From contig NZ_JBQKGJ010000019.1 in assembly GCF_052118845.1 (NCBI RefSeq), positions 1-64,000 of the forward strand: a stretch of DNA of 64,000 nt, given 5' to 3'. Shown in pieces: positions 44,538 through 52,591 of the stretch (position 1 is the stretch's first letter; each line of letters begins with the position of its first letter). The notes below the pieces were generated by a model. The model saw only the letters and a list, made by a program, of their open reading frames with translations, searched no databases and was not told the DNA's origin. The translations under genes were made by a program, and so were the position numbers. This DNA comes from Bilifractor sp002394235. Lineage in GTDB: Bacteria > Bacillota > Clostridia > Lachnospirales > Lachnospiraceae.

Positions 44538-44652
44538 TAAAGTTATGCACCGTTTAAATTAGAACTTGTAAATTAAAATATGCTAAAACGCTATTTTAGT
44601 CAATTAATGTTGAATCTGTTTGTCGGGTTTGTCAATCCGATTAAATGCTGCT

Positions 44653-46122
44653 TTAATTTTCCAAATTCAAAACCTCTATATCTATCGTTGTTTCCGAAAG
44701 ATAGCAATCAAACACCTTGTGAGCCGGCAGAAGACGGACAGCTATATTTTCAAGCCCAAGCGCATGGAGCATTCTAAGTTCTGCATATCCCTTGTCTATA
44801 TATTCATCTTTTTCTGTCGGAAAAAGGAAGCAGTTTCTCACCTTCGTTAATCCGTGTTTCTGCATAAAGTCCTTGTATGCAAGCTGGTAAAGATACTGTT
44901 TCGTTATTGACTCAATTCCAGGCTGTCCCCGCAGAGCATCTTTTTCCATATAAAGGTTATAGTATTTAGCATCAAATATGATAAAGCAGTCTTCGGAAAT
45001 CGTAATGAGATCAGGTATCAGGGTATCACTTGCAGTATGACTGTATACATCTCCGGAAGCCTGTGCCGCGGTCCATACTGGCTTCTCTATAATTTCAATG
45101 AGTTTCTTTCTGGCTAGCGGCTTATAGTCTTCATCCAGTGGTAAAGGCAATGGGAGATTCCTTAGTTCTGCCTGCAGCATATTGTTGAAAACCGCCGCGC
45201 ATACCTTTTCCCACACGAGATTGAATGAGTTCGTTCCGAACAAGCTGACACCATCATCCATTTCCGCAACACGCCTGTCTGCAGCAATATATGCATACAT
45301 CGTTTTCAGCAGAATCTGTTTGCGAGTATTGAACTGCACAGAAAGCTCGCTGATGATACGGTCGAGAATATAATCCGTATCTCCAAAATCGGACACTTCA
45401 TCATCTGTAAGTTCAAGAGGTTCAATATCAAAAAGCTCTGTCAGCTGCGCTTCCTTCAGCTGTTTTGAACACTCCGTCAGCACCGCCTGATGCAGCCGGT
45501 GAAAGTAGTCTGTTTCATCATTCACTGTCCGCCTTGTGAATAATTCCATGTAATATGGCCGTCCGTTGCTTATAACCGGAAAGCATTCATCAATCGTTCT
45601 TCCCCAGAGAATATTTCCCTCGCCATTAACCTCGATAACATTCTCATTGTTGCTGTAAAGACCATATTCATAATAATCATTCAGCAGAAACAGAATCACA
45701 GCCAGAAGATTGAAGCTTCTGCTCTCGGCATCACCATTAAAAAGATTTATAATCTGCTCTTCGGAGCGGTTGTATTTTGAGATTACACGCATTACCTGCT
45801 TCATCTCGGCAAGCGACTGTCCGTTAGAGAAAATGTATTTCGGATAGCATTTGAGAACACGGTCTCCGACCATTATTACACCGACGAACGTAAAGACATA
45901 CAGATATGTACTGTCGTCAACCTCAACATCGGCTACTTCAACATCTTCCTCCAGAAGATCCGACATGTTCTTCTGAAATTCGGATGCTTTTACGCTCTTC
46001 AACACGCCGAACTGCTTGAGTCTGCGTATGACTGGCACGGTTTTTTCTTCGGAGCAATGTAAAATATGGGCAAGTTCCGCCTGCGTGTACCTTTTTTGTT
46101 CTTTTACATACTCCGATATCAT
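44653..46122 (-). CDS. LlaJI-like restriction endonuclease
   Basis: This 489-residue protein has a winged-helix-like N-terminus (TQAELAHILHCSEEKTVPVIRRL in outline). Its C-terminal nuclease core has the PD-(D/E)xK layout, with PDLITIS, then IIFDAKYYN and a later KQYLYQLAYKDF helix, as in the LlaJI/McrC-like family. In LlaJI such a subunit works with a McrB-like GTPase and methyltransferases. None of these partners is in the window, so it is orphan or uses a different partner. The neighbouring ImmA cassette is a candidate. Family assignment is from motif layout only. Confidence 0.7.
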   Translation of the reverse strand: MISEYVKEQKRYTQAELAHILHCSEEKTVPVIRRLKQFGVLKSVKASEFQKNMSDLLEEDVEVADVEVDDSTYLYVFTFVGVIMVGDRVLKCYPKYIFSNGQSLAEMKQVMRVISKYNRSEEQIINLFNGDAESRSFNLLAVILFLLNDYYEYGLYSNNENVIEVNGEGNILWGRTIDECFPVISNGRPYYMELFTRRTVNDETDYFHRLHQAVLTECSKQLKEAQLTELFDIEPLELTDDEVSDFGDTDYILDRIISELSVQFNTRKQILLKTMYAYIAADRRVAEMDDGVSLFGTNSFNLVWEKVCAAVFNNMLQAELRNLPLPLPLDEDYKPLARKKLIEIIEKPVWTAAQASGDVYSHTASDTLIPDLITISEDCFIIFDAKYYNLYMEKDALRGQPGIESITKQYLYQLAYKDFMQKHGLTKVRNCFLFPTEKDEYIDKGYAELRMLHALGLENIAVRLLPAHKVFDCYLSETTIDIEVLNLEN

Positions 46123-46163
46123 TCTTCAGATGCTCCATCCGGATCTGTCTGGGCATATCCATT

Positions 46164-46441
46164 ATGAGCAAGACAGCAAAGCAGACCCCCGGCGAGGAGA
46201 ACGCCTTCCGGCAGCTGAGACTTAATCAATAGGTGAAGCAGGCCGTCCGGTGCTCCGCTTGATGATGGATAACATCTTCATCCGCCGTGACCCTGCAGGA
46301 AACATCAAGGCTGATAAGGAGAAATCAACGGAGAAAATCGACGGCGCGGTCGCCATGATCATGGGGCTTGACCGGGCGATCCGCTGCGGAAATGACAGCG
46401 GCGAATCGTTTTACGATGACCGAGGAATTCTATTTTTGTAA
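46164..46441 (+). pseudogene. Phage terminase large subunit, C-terminal remnant
   Basis: Two adjoining pieces in different frames match the C-terminal third of phage TerL. The first (46164-46229) reads GEENAFRQLRLNQ, then an amber codon where Trp is expected, then VKQAV. The second (46250-46441) reads LMMDNIFIRRDPAGNIKAD, STEKIDGAVAMIMGLDRAIR and SFYDDRG. The nuclease domain between them is deleted. It marks a decayed HK97-type prophage; the portal remnant at 47287 follows in phage order. Confidence 0.85.
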
Positions 46442-46478
46442 TCATATGATTGCATTTGTATTTGCTTTGTGCTAGTAT
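46440..46478 (+). promoter_or_regulatory. Promoter and palindromic operator of the toxin-antitoxin genes
   Basis: TTGCAT (46450-46455) and TAGTAT (46473-46478) are 17 nt apart. The -35 overlaps a perfect 12-bp palindrome AATCATATGATT (46440-46451), a likely site for autorepression by the RelB-type antitoxin. Confidence 0.65.
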
Positions 46479-46502
46479 GAAATCAGAAAAGGAGGTGTTC
46501 TT

Positions 46503-46784
46503 ATGGCAAACACACTTGTTCAATTCCGTACAGACGAAACCGAGCGAACCGAGGCAACTCAAATTTTAGATCAGCTGGGTCTGGACATGCCATCCTATCT
46601 GAGAATGTGTGTCTCCAGACTGGTCAGAGATCGGGGCATCCCTTTCAGCATGAAAATTGATGAGGCATCTGAAAACAAGGGCGTCTCTGCTATGAAGCGT
46701 GCCAGCCGGATTGCGGAAGAAAATGGTATCTCGGATATGACGCTTGATGAAATCAATGCCGAAATAGCAGAAGCCAGAAAGTGA
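46503..46784 (+). CDS. RelB/DinJ-family antitoxin
   Basis: This 93-residue protein has an N-terminal ribbon-helix-helix of the RelB/DinJ type (TLVQFRTDETERTEATQIL, LGLDMPSYLRMCV, then GIPFSM). Its C-terminal part is the toxin-binding region and ends in a helix (TLDEINAEIAEARK). AAAGGAGGT precedes the ATG. It overlaps or abuts the PIN gene by one or a few nucleotides. It should neutralise the PIN RNase and repress its own promoter. Confidence 0.9.
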   Translation: MANTLVQFRTDETERTEATQILDQLGLDMPSYLRMCVSRLVRDRGIPFSMKIDEASENKGVSAMKRASRIAEENGISDMTLDEINAEIAEARK

Positions 46785-46785
46785 G

Positions 46786-47217
46786 GTGTCTGTGAAATAT
46801 TTTGCAGTGATTGATACCAACGTTCTGGTTTCCGCAGCACTAAAATGGAAATCCGTCCCCGGAAGCATAGTAAACCTGACGTTCAATGACGTAATTGTTC
46901 CTCTGGTAAATAAAGAAATTCTTGAAGAATACCGTTCTGTTCTTTTACGACCGAAGTTTCATCTTACAGAGAAAATTGTCCAAGATATCATCGATGAGTT
47001 TGTTTCTCATGCACTGGATATTTCTGAAGAACACCTGGATATTGATCTTCCGGATTCGAAAGACAGAGTGTTCTACGAAGTTACGATGCAGGCCAGAAAA
47101 GATGAAGATGCATATCTCGTAACCGGAAATATCAAGCATTTTCCTATAAAACCATATATAGTAACTCCAAGGCAAATGCTTGATATTATACTGAATGCCA
47201 CAAATGATAACGAATAA
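46786..47217 (+). CDS. PIN-domain toxin ribonuclease
   Basis: This 143-residue PIN protein has metal-binding acids in FAVIDTNVLVSA (Asp), EILEEYRSVL (Glu), DLPDSKDRVFYE (Asp) and KDEDAYLVTGNIKHFP (Asp). Such PIN toxins cleave RNA when freed from their antitoxin. The start is GTG 46786 or GTG 46792; the GAGG near the antitoxin stop fits the latter. It pairs with a RelB/DinJ-type antitoxin, a less usual mix than VapB with PIN or RelB with RelE. Confidence 0.88.
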   Translation: MSVKYFAVIDTNVLVSAALKWKSVPGSIVNLTFNDVIVPLVNKEILEEYRSVLLRPKFHLTEKIVQDIIDEFVSHALDISEEHLDIDLPDSKDRVFYEVTMQARKDEDAYLVTGNIKHFPIKPYIVTPRQMLDIILNATNDNE

Positions 47218-47228
47218 GAACTTTTACC

Positions 47229-47263
47229 AGCACCAATCCATATCACGGATCGGTGCTTTTCTT
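47229..47263 (+). terminator. Terminator of the toxin-antitoxin operon
   Basis: AGCACCAATCC and GGATCGGTGCT form an 11-bp stem (one G-T type mismatch) followed by TTTCTT, 12 nt past the toxin stop. Confidence 0.85.
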
Positions 47264-47286
47264 ATGTCATTTTTAGGAGAAATCAG

Positions 47287-47412
47287 ATGAGAGTATTTTT
47301 GAAGCTATTTACAAGAGATAAGCCCAGGGATTCAACGAACGGCTCCGGCTTTCGCTACTACTTCGGCGGCACAACTTCCGGCAATACGGTAACGGAACGG
47401 TCTGCATGCTGA
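47287..47412 (+). pseudogene. Phage portal protein, N-terminal remnant
   Basis: A 41-codon frame behind TAGGAG begins MRVFLKLFTRDKPRDS and continues FRYYFGGTTSG then ERSA, matching the N-terminus of HK97-type portal proteins. It then hits a stop. It follows the terminase remnant in the order found in intact phages, with the toxin-antitoxin pair between them. Confidence 0.75.
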
Positions 47413-47507
47413 TTCCCACTGTATAATCGTCTAAAGCCCTGTACTCTTATTTTTGACCTTGCACCCTTTTTCTCTGCTGCTACACATTAACAAATGGCAA
47501 TACCCTC

Positions 47508-47636
47508 TCACTTTTTTCTGCGGTCTCTGAGTTCTATATAAGTGAGCAACGCACCCCTCAATTCCTCACTGAATCCGTCAAGATCCGTGGCAGAAATTGC
47601 CCCTTCGTCCAAAAGATTCATCGGAATAAATTTCAT
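47508..47636 (-). other. Possible 42-residue peptide or gene fragment
   Basis: This minus-strand frame reads MKFIPMNLLDEGAIS and ends YIELRDRRKK, with amphipathic, well-formed codon choice but no SD. It lies directly after the truncated duplicate at 47641-47954 and may be a fragment of another gene. Not recognised. Confidence 0.3.
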
Positions 47637-47640
47637 ATTG

Positions 47641-47954
47641 TGCAGCGGCATCACATGCAATCAATCATCTTCGTCACCTTCACCGAGTCCATAGTTAAGG
47701 AACTCATTATATCTCGCGTTGGCTGTCTCCGCCTCTTTCTTCGCGATCCACCGCTCACGGTCGCTCATGATTGCCAGCATCTCATCAGCGATTTCCTCCG
47801 CTGTCCGCGGCTTTGCGGCATACAGATATGCCGTCATGCGGCGCATGGTCTTTTCCGATCCGAGATTCTTTGCAATCGCCTTGCCGAATTCTTCCGGGTA
47901 TCCCATATGAATGATTGTCTCAGGCAGCTCGCGATAAGCCGCTTTCCATGATTC
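47641..47954. repeat. 314-bp direct repeat, left copy
   Basis: This segment matches 51597-51910 over 314 nt without gaps, with about nine differences by eye. Both copies are in the same orientation and flank the B12 transporter operon. The left copy ends abruptly at a dispersed repeat. Confidence 0.92.
47661..47954 (-). pseudogene. Truncated duplicate of the deformylase-linked small gene
   Basis: The last 97 or so codons are nearly identical to the 101-residue gene at 51617-51922. The first codons (MSAP) and any start signal are replaced by dispersed repeat copy F. The frame stays open into the repeat, giving an artefactual longer ORF up to 48056. It is probably not expressed as a normal protein. 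Confidence 0.8.
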
Positions 47955-47955
47955 T

Positions 47956-48018
47956 ATCACGACGCTCGCCGCACACGAATACTTCGCATTCGGCTGCGGC
48001 TCACTGTTCGCGTAAATA
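47956..48018. repeat. Dispersed mosaic intergenic repeat, copy F
   Basis: The stretch TCACGACGCTCGCCGCACACG through GCTCACTGTTCGCGTAAA matches the tail of copies B (to 2705) and C (to 6452). It borders the truncated duplicate on one side and the btuD terminator on the other. Confidence 0.85.
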
Positions 48019-48046
48019 AAAATCCAGCCCGAGAAGGCTGGAAAAA
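48017..48046 (-). terminator. Terminator of the B12 transporter operon
   Basis: On the minus strand TCCAGCC and GGCTGGA pair around a 7-nt loop, followed by TTTTTATTT. It begins about 17 nt after the btuD stop. Confidence 0.85.
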
Positions 48047-48062
48047 ACGGGATCAATGTTCA

Positions 48063-48824
48063 TCAGGAACGCAGATATATGATATGCATATGCCCGTCAG
48101 CATCGTAGACAATCTGGCTTTCTACATGATAGACTTCCCTGATCATTTGTGTCGTGAGTACTTCTTCCGGCGTTCCGCTGGCCAGGATCTGTCCGTTACG
48201 CAGAACATAAAGTCTGTCGCAGAACATGGCTGCCATATTCAGGTCATGAATCGCGGAGATGACAGTAATATTCAGGCTTTTAACAATATCCAAAAGCTCC
48301 AGTTGATAGGTAATGTCCAGATGGTTGGTCGGCTCGTCCAGGATGAGGCACGGCGTTTTCTGCGCCAGTGCCCTGGCAAGAATCACTCTCTGCTGTTCTC
48401 CTCCAGAAAGAGTGGAAAAACTTCTGTCCGCCATAGAAAGCATATTTACCTTTTCTAACGCTTCCCTCACAATCCGATAATCCTCCGCGTTATCTCTCTC
48501 AAAGGCAGATTTATGCGGTGCTCTTCCCATCAGGACTACCTGCGTGACAGAAAAATCAAAGTTATAATAATTATGCTGTGCCACCACAGCCATTTCACGG
48601 GCAGACTGTTTATAGGACAGGTGCGCGATATCCTTCTGATTGATATAAACAGCCCCCTGATCTGGTTTCAAAACCCGGTAAATACATTTCAGCAGAGTAG
48701 ATTTTCCGCTTCCGTTGGGTCCGATCAGTCCGATGAACTCCTGGTTTTCCGCTTTAAAACTGACAGAACTAAGGATTTCTCTGACTCCGTAGGAAAGCCC
48801 GATATCTTTTACGCTTACATCCAT
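48063..48824 (-). CDS. btuD: Cobalamin-type ABC importer ATPase (BtuD/FecE-like)
   Basis: This cytoplasmic ATPase of about 253 aa has Walker A GPNGSGKSTLLK, Q-loop region VVAQHNYYNFDF, signature LSGGEQQRV, Walker B LILDEPTNHLDI and switch His in SAIHDLNMA. The start at 48824 (GGAGG 9 nt upstream) overlaps the permease stop by one base (TAATG). An ATG 18 codons upstream lies inside the permease gene and is rejected. It powers a type II vitamin/siderophore importer. Confidence 0.92.
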   Translation of the reverse strand: MDVSVKDIGLSYGVREILSSVSFKAENQEFIGLIGPNGSGKSTLLKCIYRVLKPDQGAVYINQKDIAHLSYKQSAREMAVVAQHNYYNFDFSVTQVVLMGRAPHKSAFERDNAEDYRIVREALEKVNMLSMADRSFSTLSGGEQQRVILARALAQKTPCLILDEPTNHLDITYQLELLDIVKSLNITVISAIHDLNMAAMFCDRLYVLRNGQILASGTPEEVLTTQMIREVYHVESQIVYDADGHMHIIYLRS

Positions 48825-49909
48825 TACTGACTGCCTCCAAAACCATAGGATTTGCTCGCCATCAGATAAATAAAGCACGGCGCTCCGATCATGGAAATCA
48901 ATATTCCAATCGGCATTTCAGAATTTGGAAGGATCACCCGGCATGCCACATCTGCCCAGATCAGAAAAACAGCGCCGACCAGTGCCGTCACCGGAATCAG
49001 TCTCCTGTGGTCTGTGCCGAAAAACATCCGTACCACATGTGGTACAATCAATCCCACAAACCCGATGGTTCCCGCGGAATACACCGCAATACCTATCATC
49101 AGAGAAGCCAGAACCATATACCAGCTCCGGATTTTCTGAAGATTTGTTCCAAGAGTAATCGACGTCTCGTCTCCCAGAAGCATCAGATTCAGATTTCTGG
49201 ATTGTGTCCAGAATACAATGACTCCGGCAAGCACAATCGGAAGAATCCCGGGTACATCAGACCAGCTGGCGCCTCCCAGACTTCCCATCATCCAGAACGT
49301 AATTTGTGCCGTAGCATCCTTGTTATTAGCAAGATAGATAAAAAAGCTGGAGAAGGCGGAGCAGACTGCACTGACTGCCATACCGGCCAGAATCATTTTC
49401 CCTGCATTGGACGGACCGCCTGTATTCGCGATAAATAAAACGGCAAAAGAAGTCAGCATGGCTCCTAAAAAAGCCATAGCTCCTACCGCTCCGGCTCCGA
49501 AAAAAGATCCGGCTCCAAAAAGGATTGCCAGCGTGGCTCCCATCTCAGCGCCTGAGGATATACCAAGCACATAGGGATCCGCCAGGGGATTTTTTACAAT
49601 CGCCTGCATGACCGCGCCACAGACAGAAAGCGCCATCCCCACGGCAATGGCAAGCATGACGCGGGGAAAGCGGATCAGCCATACAACATCGTGAACGGCT
49701 CCTGTATGGTAGGCATCAAATTTCCGGATGTGAAAAAGCTCCCGTAATACCACCTTATATACATCGGCAACTGAAATATCGGCATTACCGAAAGTAATGG
49801 ATATCAGGACAGAAGCGGCCAGCAGCACGGCAAGAATAAGAACCGTCATTCCATATGCCGCAGCTGAAACCGGATGCTGTTCTGTATCTCTTTTTTTTCT
49901 CTTACGCAC
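48824..49909 (-). CDS. btuC: Cobalamin-type ABC importer permease (BtuC/FecCD family)
   Basis: This 361-residue integral membrane protein has about ten helices of the FecCD family: RFPRVMLAIAVGMALSVCG, NPLADPYVLGISSGAEMGA, and the coupling segment GTIGFVGLIVPHVVRMFFGTDHR. It lies 15 nt after the binding-protein stop and overlaps btuD by one base. The upstream B12 riboswitch argues for corrinoid rather than iron-siderophore transport. Confidence 0.92.
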   Translation of the reverse strand: MRKRKKRDTEQHPVSAAAYGMTVLILAVLLAASVLISITFGNADISVADVYKVVLRELFHIRKFDAYHTGAVHDVVWLIRFPRVMLAIAVGMALSVCGAVMQAIVKNPLADPYVLGISSGAEMGATLAILFGAGSFFGAGAVGAMAFLGAMLTSFAVLFIANTGGPSNAGKMILAGMAVSAVCSAFSSFFIYLANNKDATAQITFWMMGSLGGASWSDVPGILPIVLAGVIVFWTQSRNLNLMLLGDETSITLGTNLQKIRSWYMVLASLMIGIAVYSAGTIGFVGLIVPHVVRMFFGTDHRRLIPVTALVGAVFLIWADVACRVILPNSEMPIGILISMIGAPCFIYLMASKSYGFGGSQ

Positions 49910-49924
49910 GTTCCTGTCACCTGC

Positions 49925-51091
49925 TTAAAAACTGAATCCGGCATCGGGATAAAGGCCCTTGGCAAAGGTTTCAATTCCATCCTGTGTCCTGGTTGCCGCA
50001 GCGTACATCTCGCTCAGCATTATCGGAACAACCCGTCCATTCTTCACCGCGGACAGGCTCTGAAAAGTCTTATCATCATTGAAGACCGCCAGCTTCTCAT
50101 CCTGGATTGTCTGCGGATCATCTCCGGAATATGGCATATACACAACAAAAATAACATCCGGATCGGCTGCGATGATATCTTCCTTTCCCACTTCAGATGC
50201 ATCCGGATTTGCCAGCTCTGCCCCCAGCTGCGTCACCATGTCGCCTCCAAGCGAATCCGCCCCGTAATTGGTGAATGTATCGTCATTGGATTCCAGAATC
50301 ATAACCGAAGGCTTTTCCTGCTGGCTCCCTGCCTGAGCAAGCACATCTGCTATTGTACTTTTCATTTTATTAACGATAGCTTCTGCCCTGTCCTGAACAT
50401 CAAAAATAATTCCAAGGTTGAGGATGTCCTGATACTCATTTTCCAGTGTCCGGGGGCTGTCATTACGGGCAGTATTGGAATTGATGTAAACATTGGTTCC
50501 CTTGTTGATCCAGTCCATCGTATCGCCCAGTGTTTTTTCCTGGAACAGAGACCCCCAGGACAAAATCATATCCGGTTCCAGCATCGTAACCGTTTCTTTG
50601 GAAGGAGTGAACTCATCCAGGTAATTCAGACTGTCAAAGGCGGCTTTCATGCTGTCCGGAACGGCATTGTCCAGTCCCGCAGCCGCTACGATGTGATCCT
50701 GAAGTCCCAGAGCAAGCAGTGTTTCTATACTGCCCTGATAGACGGCCAGAACCTTCTCCGGTGCTTTCTCGTAGGTGGTTTCGATCGCCTTTCCGTCCGA
50801 ACCATATGTCTTAATTGTTACAGGATACTGCGTGTGTTTGGATGTTGCTTCCGCAGAAGATGACGTAACAACGGTCTCCTGTTCCGATACCTGGGATCCG
50901 GAAACAGCGTTTTCTGAAGATCCTACCTCCTGTTCCTTGGAAGCTGAAGTGACATTCGCTGCCACAGAAGAGGATGCGGCACTTTGTCCGGAATCTCCCG
51001 AAGAGGAGCCTCCTCCGCATCCGGCAATCCCTAATGCCAGACCGGATGACAGCATGACAGCCACAATCTGTTTCCATACTTTGTTTTTCAT
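49925..51091 (-). CDS. btuF: Corrinoid-binding lipoprotein of ABC importer (BtuF-like)
   Basis: This 388-residue lipoprotein has a lipobox LALGIAGC (Cys about 25) and a Ser/Glu-rich linker of about 60 residues. A type III (BtuF/FhuD) binding fold follows: EKAPEKVLAVYQGSIETLLALG, PDMILSWGSLFQEK and ADPDVIFVVYMP. It delivers the ligand to the BtuC-type permease encoded next. The first gene of the operon, it sits directly under a cobalamin riboswitch with a terminator, so the substrate is probably cobalamin or a precursor. Family members also carry haem or siderophores. Confidence 0.9.
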   Translation of the reverse strand: MKNKVWKQIVAVMLSSGLALGIAGCGGGSSSGDSGQSAASSSVAANVTSASKEQEVGSSENAVSGSQVSEQETVVTSSSAEATSKHTQYPVTIKTYGSDGKAIETTYEKAPEKVLAVYQGSIETLLALGLQDHIVAAAGLDNAVPDSMKAAFDSLNYLDEFTPSKETVTMLEPDMILSWGSLFQEKTLGDTMDWINKGTNVYINSNTARNDSPRTLENEYQDILNLGIIFDVQDRAEAIVNKMKSTIADVLAQAGSQQEKPSVMILESNDDTFTNYGADSLGGDMVTQLGAELANPDASEVGKEDIIAADPDVIFVVYMPYSGDDPQTIQDEKLAVFNDDKTFQSLSAVKNGRVVPIMLSEMYAAATRTQDGIETFAKGLYPDAGFSF

Positions 51092-51152
51092 TTCCTTGAT
51101 TCCTTTCTAACTGGAAATATGATGATTTGATTGAAGAGTATAATTACGGCAT

Positions 51153-51180
51153 AAAAAAAACCGTTTTCCAACGAAAACGG
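51153..51180 (-). terminator. Regulatory terminator of the cobalamin riboswitch
   Basis: On the minus strand CCGTTTTC-GTTG-GAAAACGG is followed by eight Ts, 60 nt before the binding-protein start and about 100 nt after the riboswitch core. It is the expected expression platform: B12 binding should favour this hairpin. Confidence 0.9.
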
Positions 51181-51279
51181 CACAAAACAGCAATCAAAAA
51201 CAAACCGGATTCTCTGCCCCGGTGTTTTGTCTCACAAGTTCTTTTTGTAATAACATTATCTGCCGTAACCGTTATTTAC

Positions 51280-51437
51280 AAACTGCAAGCAGGCTTCCTG
51301 ACTTATGGCCATATTCTGTACCGCCTTCCCAGGCACCCGGCCCAGTGGCATTCTGGCACAAAAAACCAATTACAGTTGCGGGACAGTACAGGATTCTCAC
51401 CTGTTTTCCTTTTCGGAATTCTCCGCACTTGCAGTCG
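51280..51437 (-). promoter_or_regulatory. Cobalamin riboswitch
   Basis: On the minus strand the blocks appear in order: closing helix ACTGCAAG/CTTGCAGT, GGTGAGAATCCTGTACTGTC, CCCGCAACTGTAAT, GCCACTGGGCCGGGTGCC, and the B12 box AAGTCAGGAAGCCTGC. It is in the leader of the btuFCD-type operon, followed by a rho-independent terminator. It should switch the importer off when adenosyl- or methylcobalamin is plentiful. Confidence 0.95.
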
Positions 51438-51596
51438 CTAATGGAAAACATTCTAACATATTCCAGTGAACGCAACAAGTATTTTCAAGAAAACCAACAT
51501 CTCACTTCAGATTGTAATCATTTTCCCGGATTTCTTCGCGGCTCACCACACGGCTACAAATGTAAGGTCACTTCATATTATCAAAAATCACGAGAA

Positions 51597-51910
51597 TGCA
51601 GCGGCATCACATGCAATCAATCATCTTCGTCACCTTCACCGAATCCATAGTTAAGAAACTCATTATATCTGGCGTTGGCTGTCTCCGCCTCTTTCTTCGC
51701 GATCCACCGCTCACGGTCGCTCATGATTGCCAGCATCTCATCAGCGATTTCCTCCGCTGTCCGCGGCTTTGCGGCATACAGATATGCCGTCATGCGGCGC
51801 ATGGTCTTTTCCGATCCGAGATTCTTCGCGATTGCCTTGCCGAATTCTTCCGGGTAGCCCATATGGATGATTGTCTCAAGCAGCTCGCGATAAGCCGCTT
51901 TCCATGATTC
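51597..51910. repeat. 314-bp direct repeat, right copy
   Basis: This is the parental-looking copy of the pair described at 47641-47954: here the sequence is part of an intact gene coupled to peptide deformylase. The copies are 3.96 kb apart in the same orientation. Confidence 0.92.
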
Positions 51911-51922
51911 CGGCGCACTCAT
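51617..51922 (-). CDS. Small protein coupled to peptide deformylase
   Basis: This 101-residue helical, charged protein reads SWKAAYRELLETIIHMGYP, then MRRMTAYLYAAKPRTAEEI and a C-terminal acidic tail GEGDEDD. The start ATG at 51922 overlaps the deformylase stop (ATGA), so the two are translationally coupled. No family is recognised; the linkage suggests a job related to N-terminal processing or to ribosomes, but this is a guess. A truncated near-identical copy lies at 47661. Confidence 0.7.
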   Translation of the reverse strand: MSAPESWKAAYRELLETIIHMGYPEEFGKAIAKNLGSEKTMRRMTAYLYAAKPRTAEEIADEMLAIMSDRERWIAKKEAETANARYNEFLNYGFGEGDEDD

Positions 51923-52329
51923 ATAATAACCCCCGCGAGATGGTCGCACTCATGCTGGATGATCTGTGCCGTCCATCCGGAACAGCTCTGACGGCGCCTC
52001 TTCCAGCTGCTGTCATAGTATTCGACTTCGATATTCTGATACCGCGTGGTCTTCCGGACACCGGGCAGTGACAGACAGCCTTCTTCCGTCTCATACGGTG
52101 TGTCTTTTTTCACAATGACAGGGTTATACATCACGACATTCATGAAGCCCATGTTGACAATGATGATTCTTTTCTTTACACCAATCATATTTGCCGCCAT
52201 GCCGACGCAGTGATCCTGGTTCGCCTGCAGGGTATCCATGAGATCCTGTCCGACGGACAGATCCTGCCTCGTTGCTGCCTCAGATTTCTGTCCGAGGAAA
52301 AATACATCTTTAACTATCGGTCTAATCAT
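51919..52329 (-). CDS. def: Peptide deformylase
   Basis: This 136-residue Fe/Zn hydrolase removes the formyl group from nascent proteins. The three family motifs are present: GMAANMIG (for GxGLAAxQ), EGCLSLPG with the metal-binding Cys, and QHECDHLAG with both His ligands and the catalytic Glu. It is shorter than typical type 1 enzymes (about 150-170) and ends soon after motif 3, like the small clostridial paralogues. It is cotranscribed with the 101-residue gene. Confidence 0.92.
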   Translation of the reverse strand: MIRPIVKDVFFLGQKSEAATRQDLSVGQDLMDTLQANQDHCVGMAANMIGVKKRIIIVNMGFMNVVMYNPVIVKKDTPYETEEGCLSLPGVRKTTRYQNIEVEYYDSSWKRRRQSCSGWTAQIIQHECDHLAGVII

Positions 52330-52553
52330 TCAACATCTCCCGTACTGTAATATAATTGTTATTAAAAATTATTTTTTAATTGTAACGTATTATGGGTTAA
52401 AAGCCAAATATTCTCCTGCATATATAATTCTTCTTGCATCAATTGTCAGGCAGTAACGGCAGACACATACGTTCTCAACGCAAAATATGATATCAAACGA
52501 GATAAAACACGCTGCGCGAGTTTATCTCGCTATCGCGACGCTCGCGTAATAAA
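52330..52553. repeat. Intergenic gap with dispersed repeat copy G
   Basis: Positions 52497-52549 hold a shortened copy: the ACGAGATAAAACACGCTGCG palindrome with its arm, then TCGCGACGCTCGCGTAA without the later modules. The rest of the gap (52330-52496) is AT-rich and holds the presumed promoter of def (TTGTTATTAAAAATTATT region); no other feature is seen. Confidence 0.7.
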
Positions 52554-52591
52554 GAGGCTCGGACAGCGCAAGTACTTGCTGTCCGAGCCTC
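52550..52591 (-). terminator. Terminator after the uxaC remnant
   Basis: A perfect 14-bp stem (GAGGCTCGGACAGC with its complement) with a 10-nt loop is followed on the minus strand by TTTATT. It lies about 100 nt past the uxaC remnant's stop codon and ends whatever transcript comes from the glycan operon side. Confidence 0.85.

Noticed and set aside
47955..48056. An intact 131-residue version of the small gene at 47661
   Set aside because: Its first 34 codons are translation of the dispersed repeat and btuD terminator; comparison with 51617-51922 shows it is truncated.
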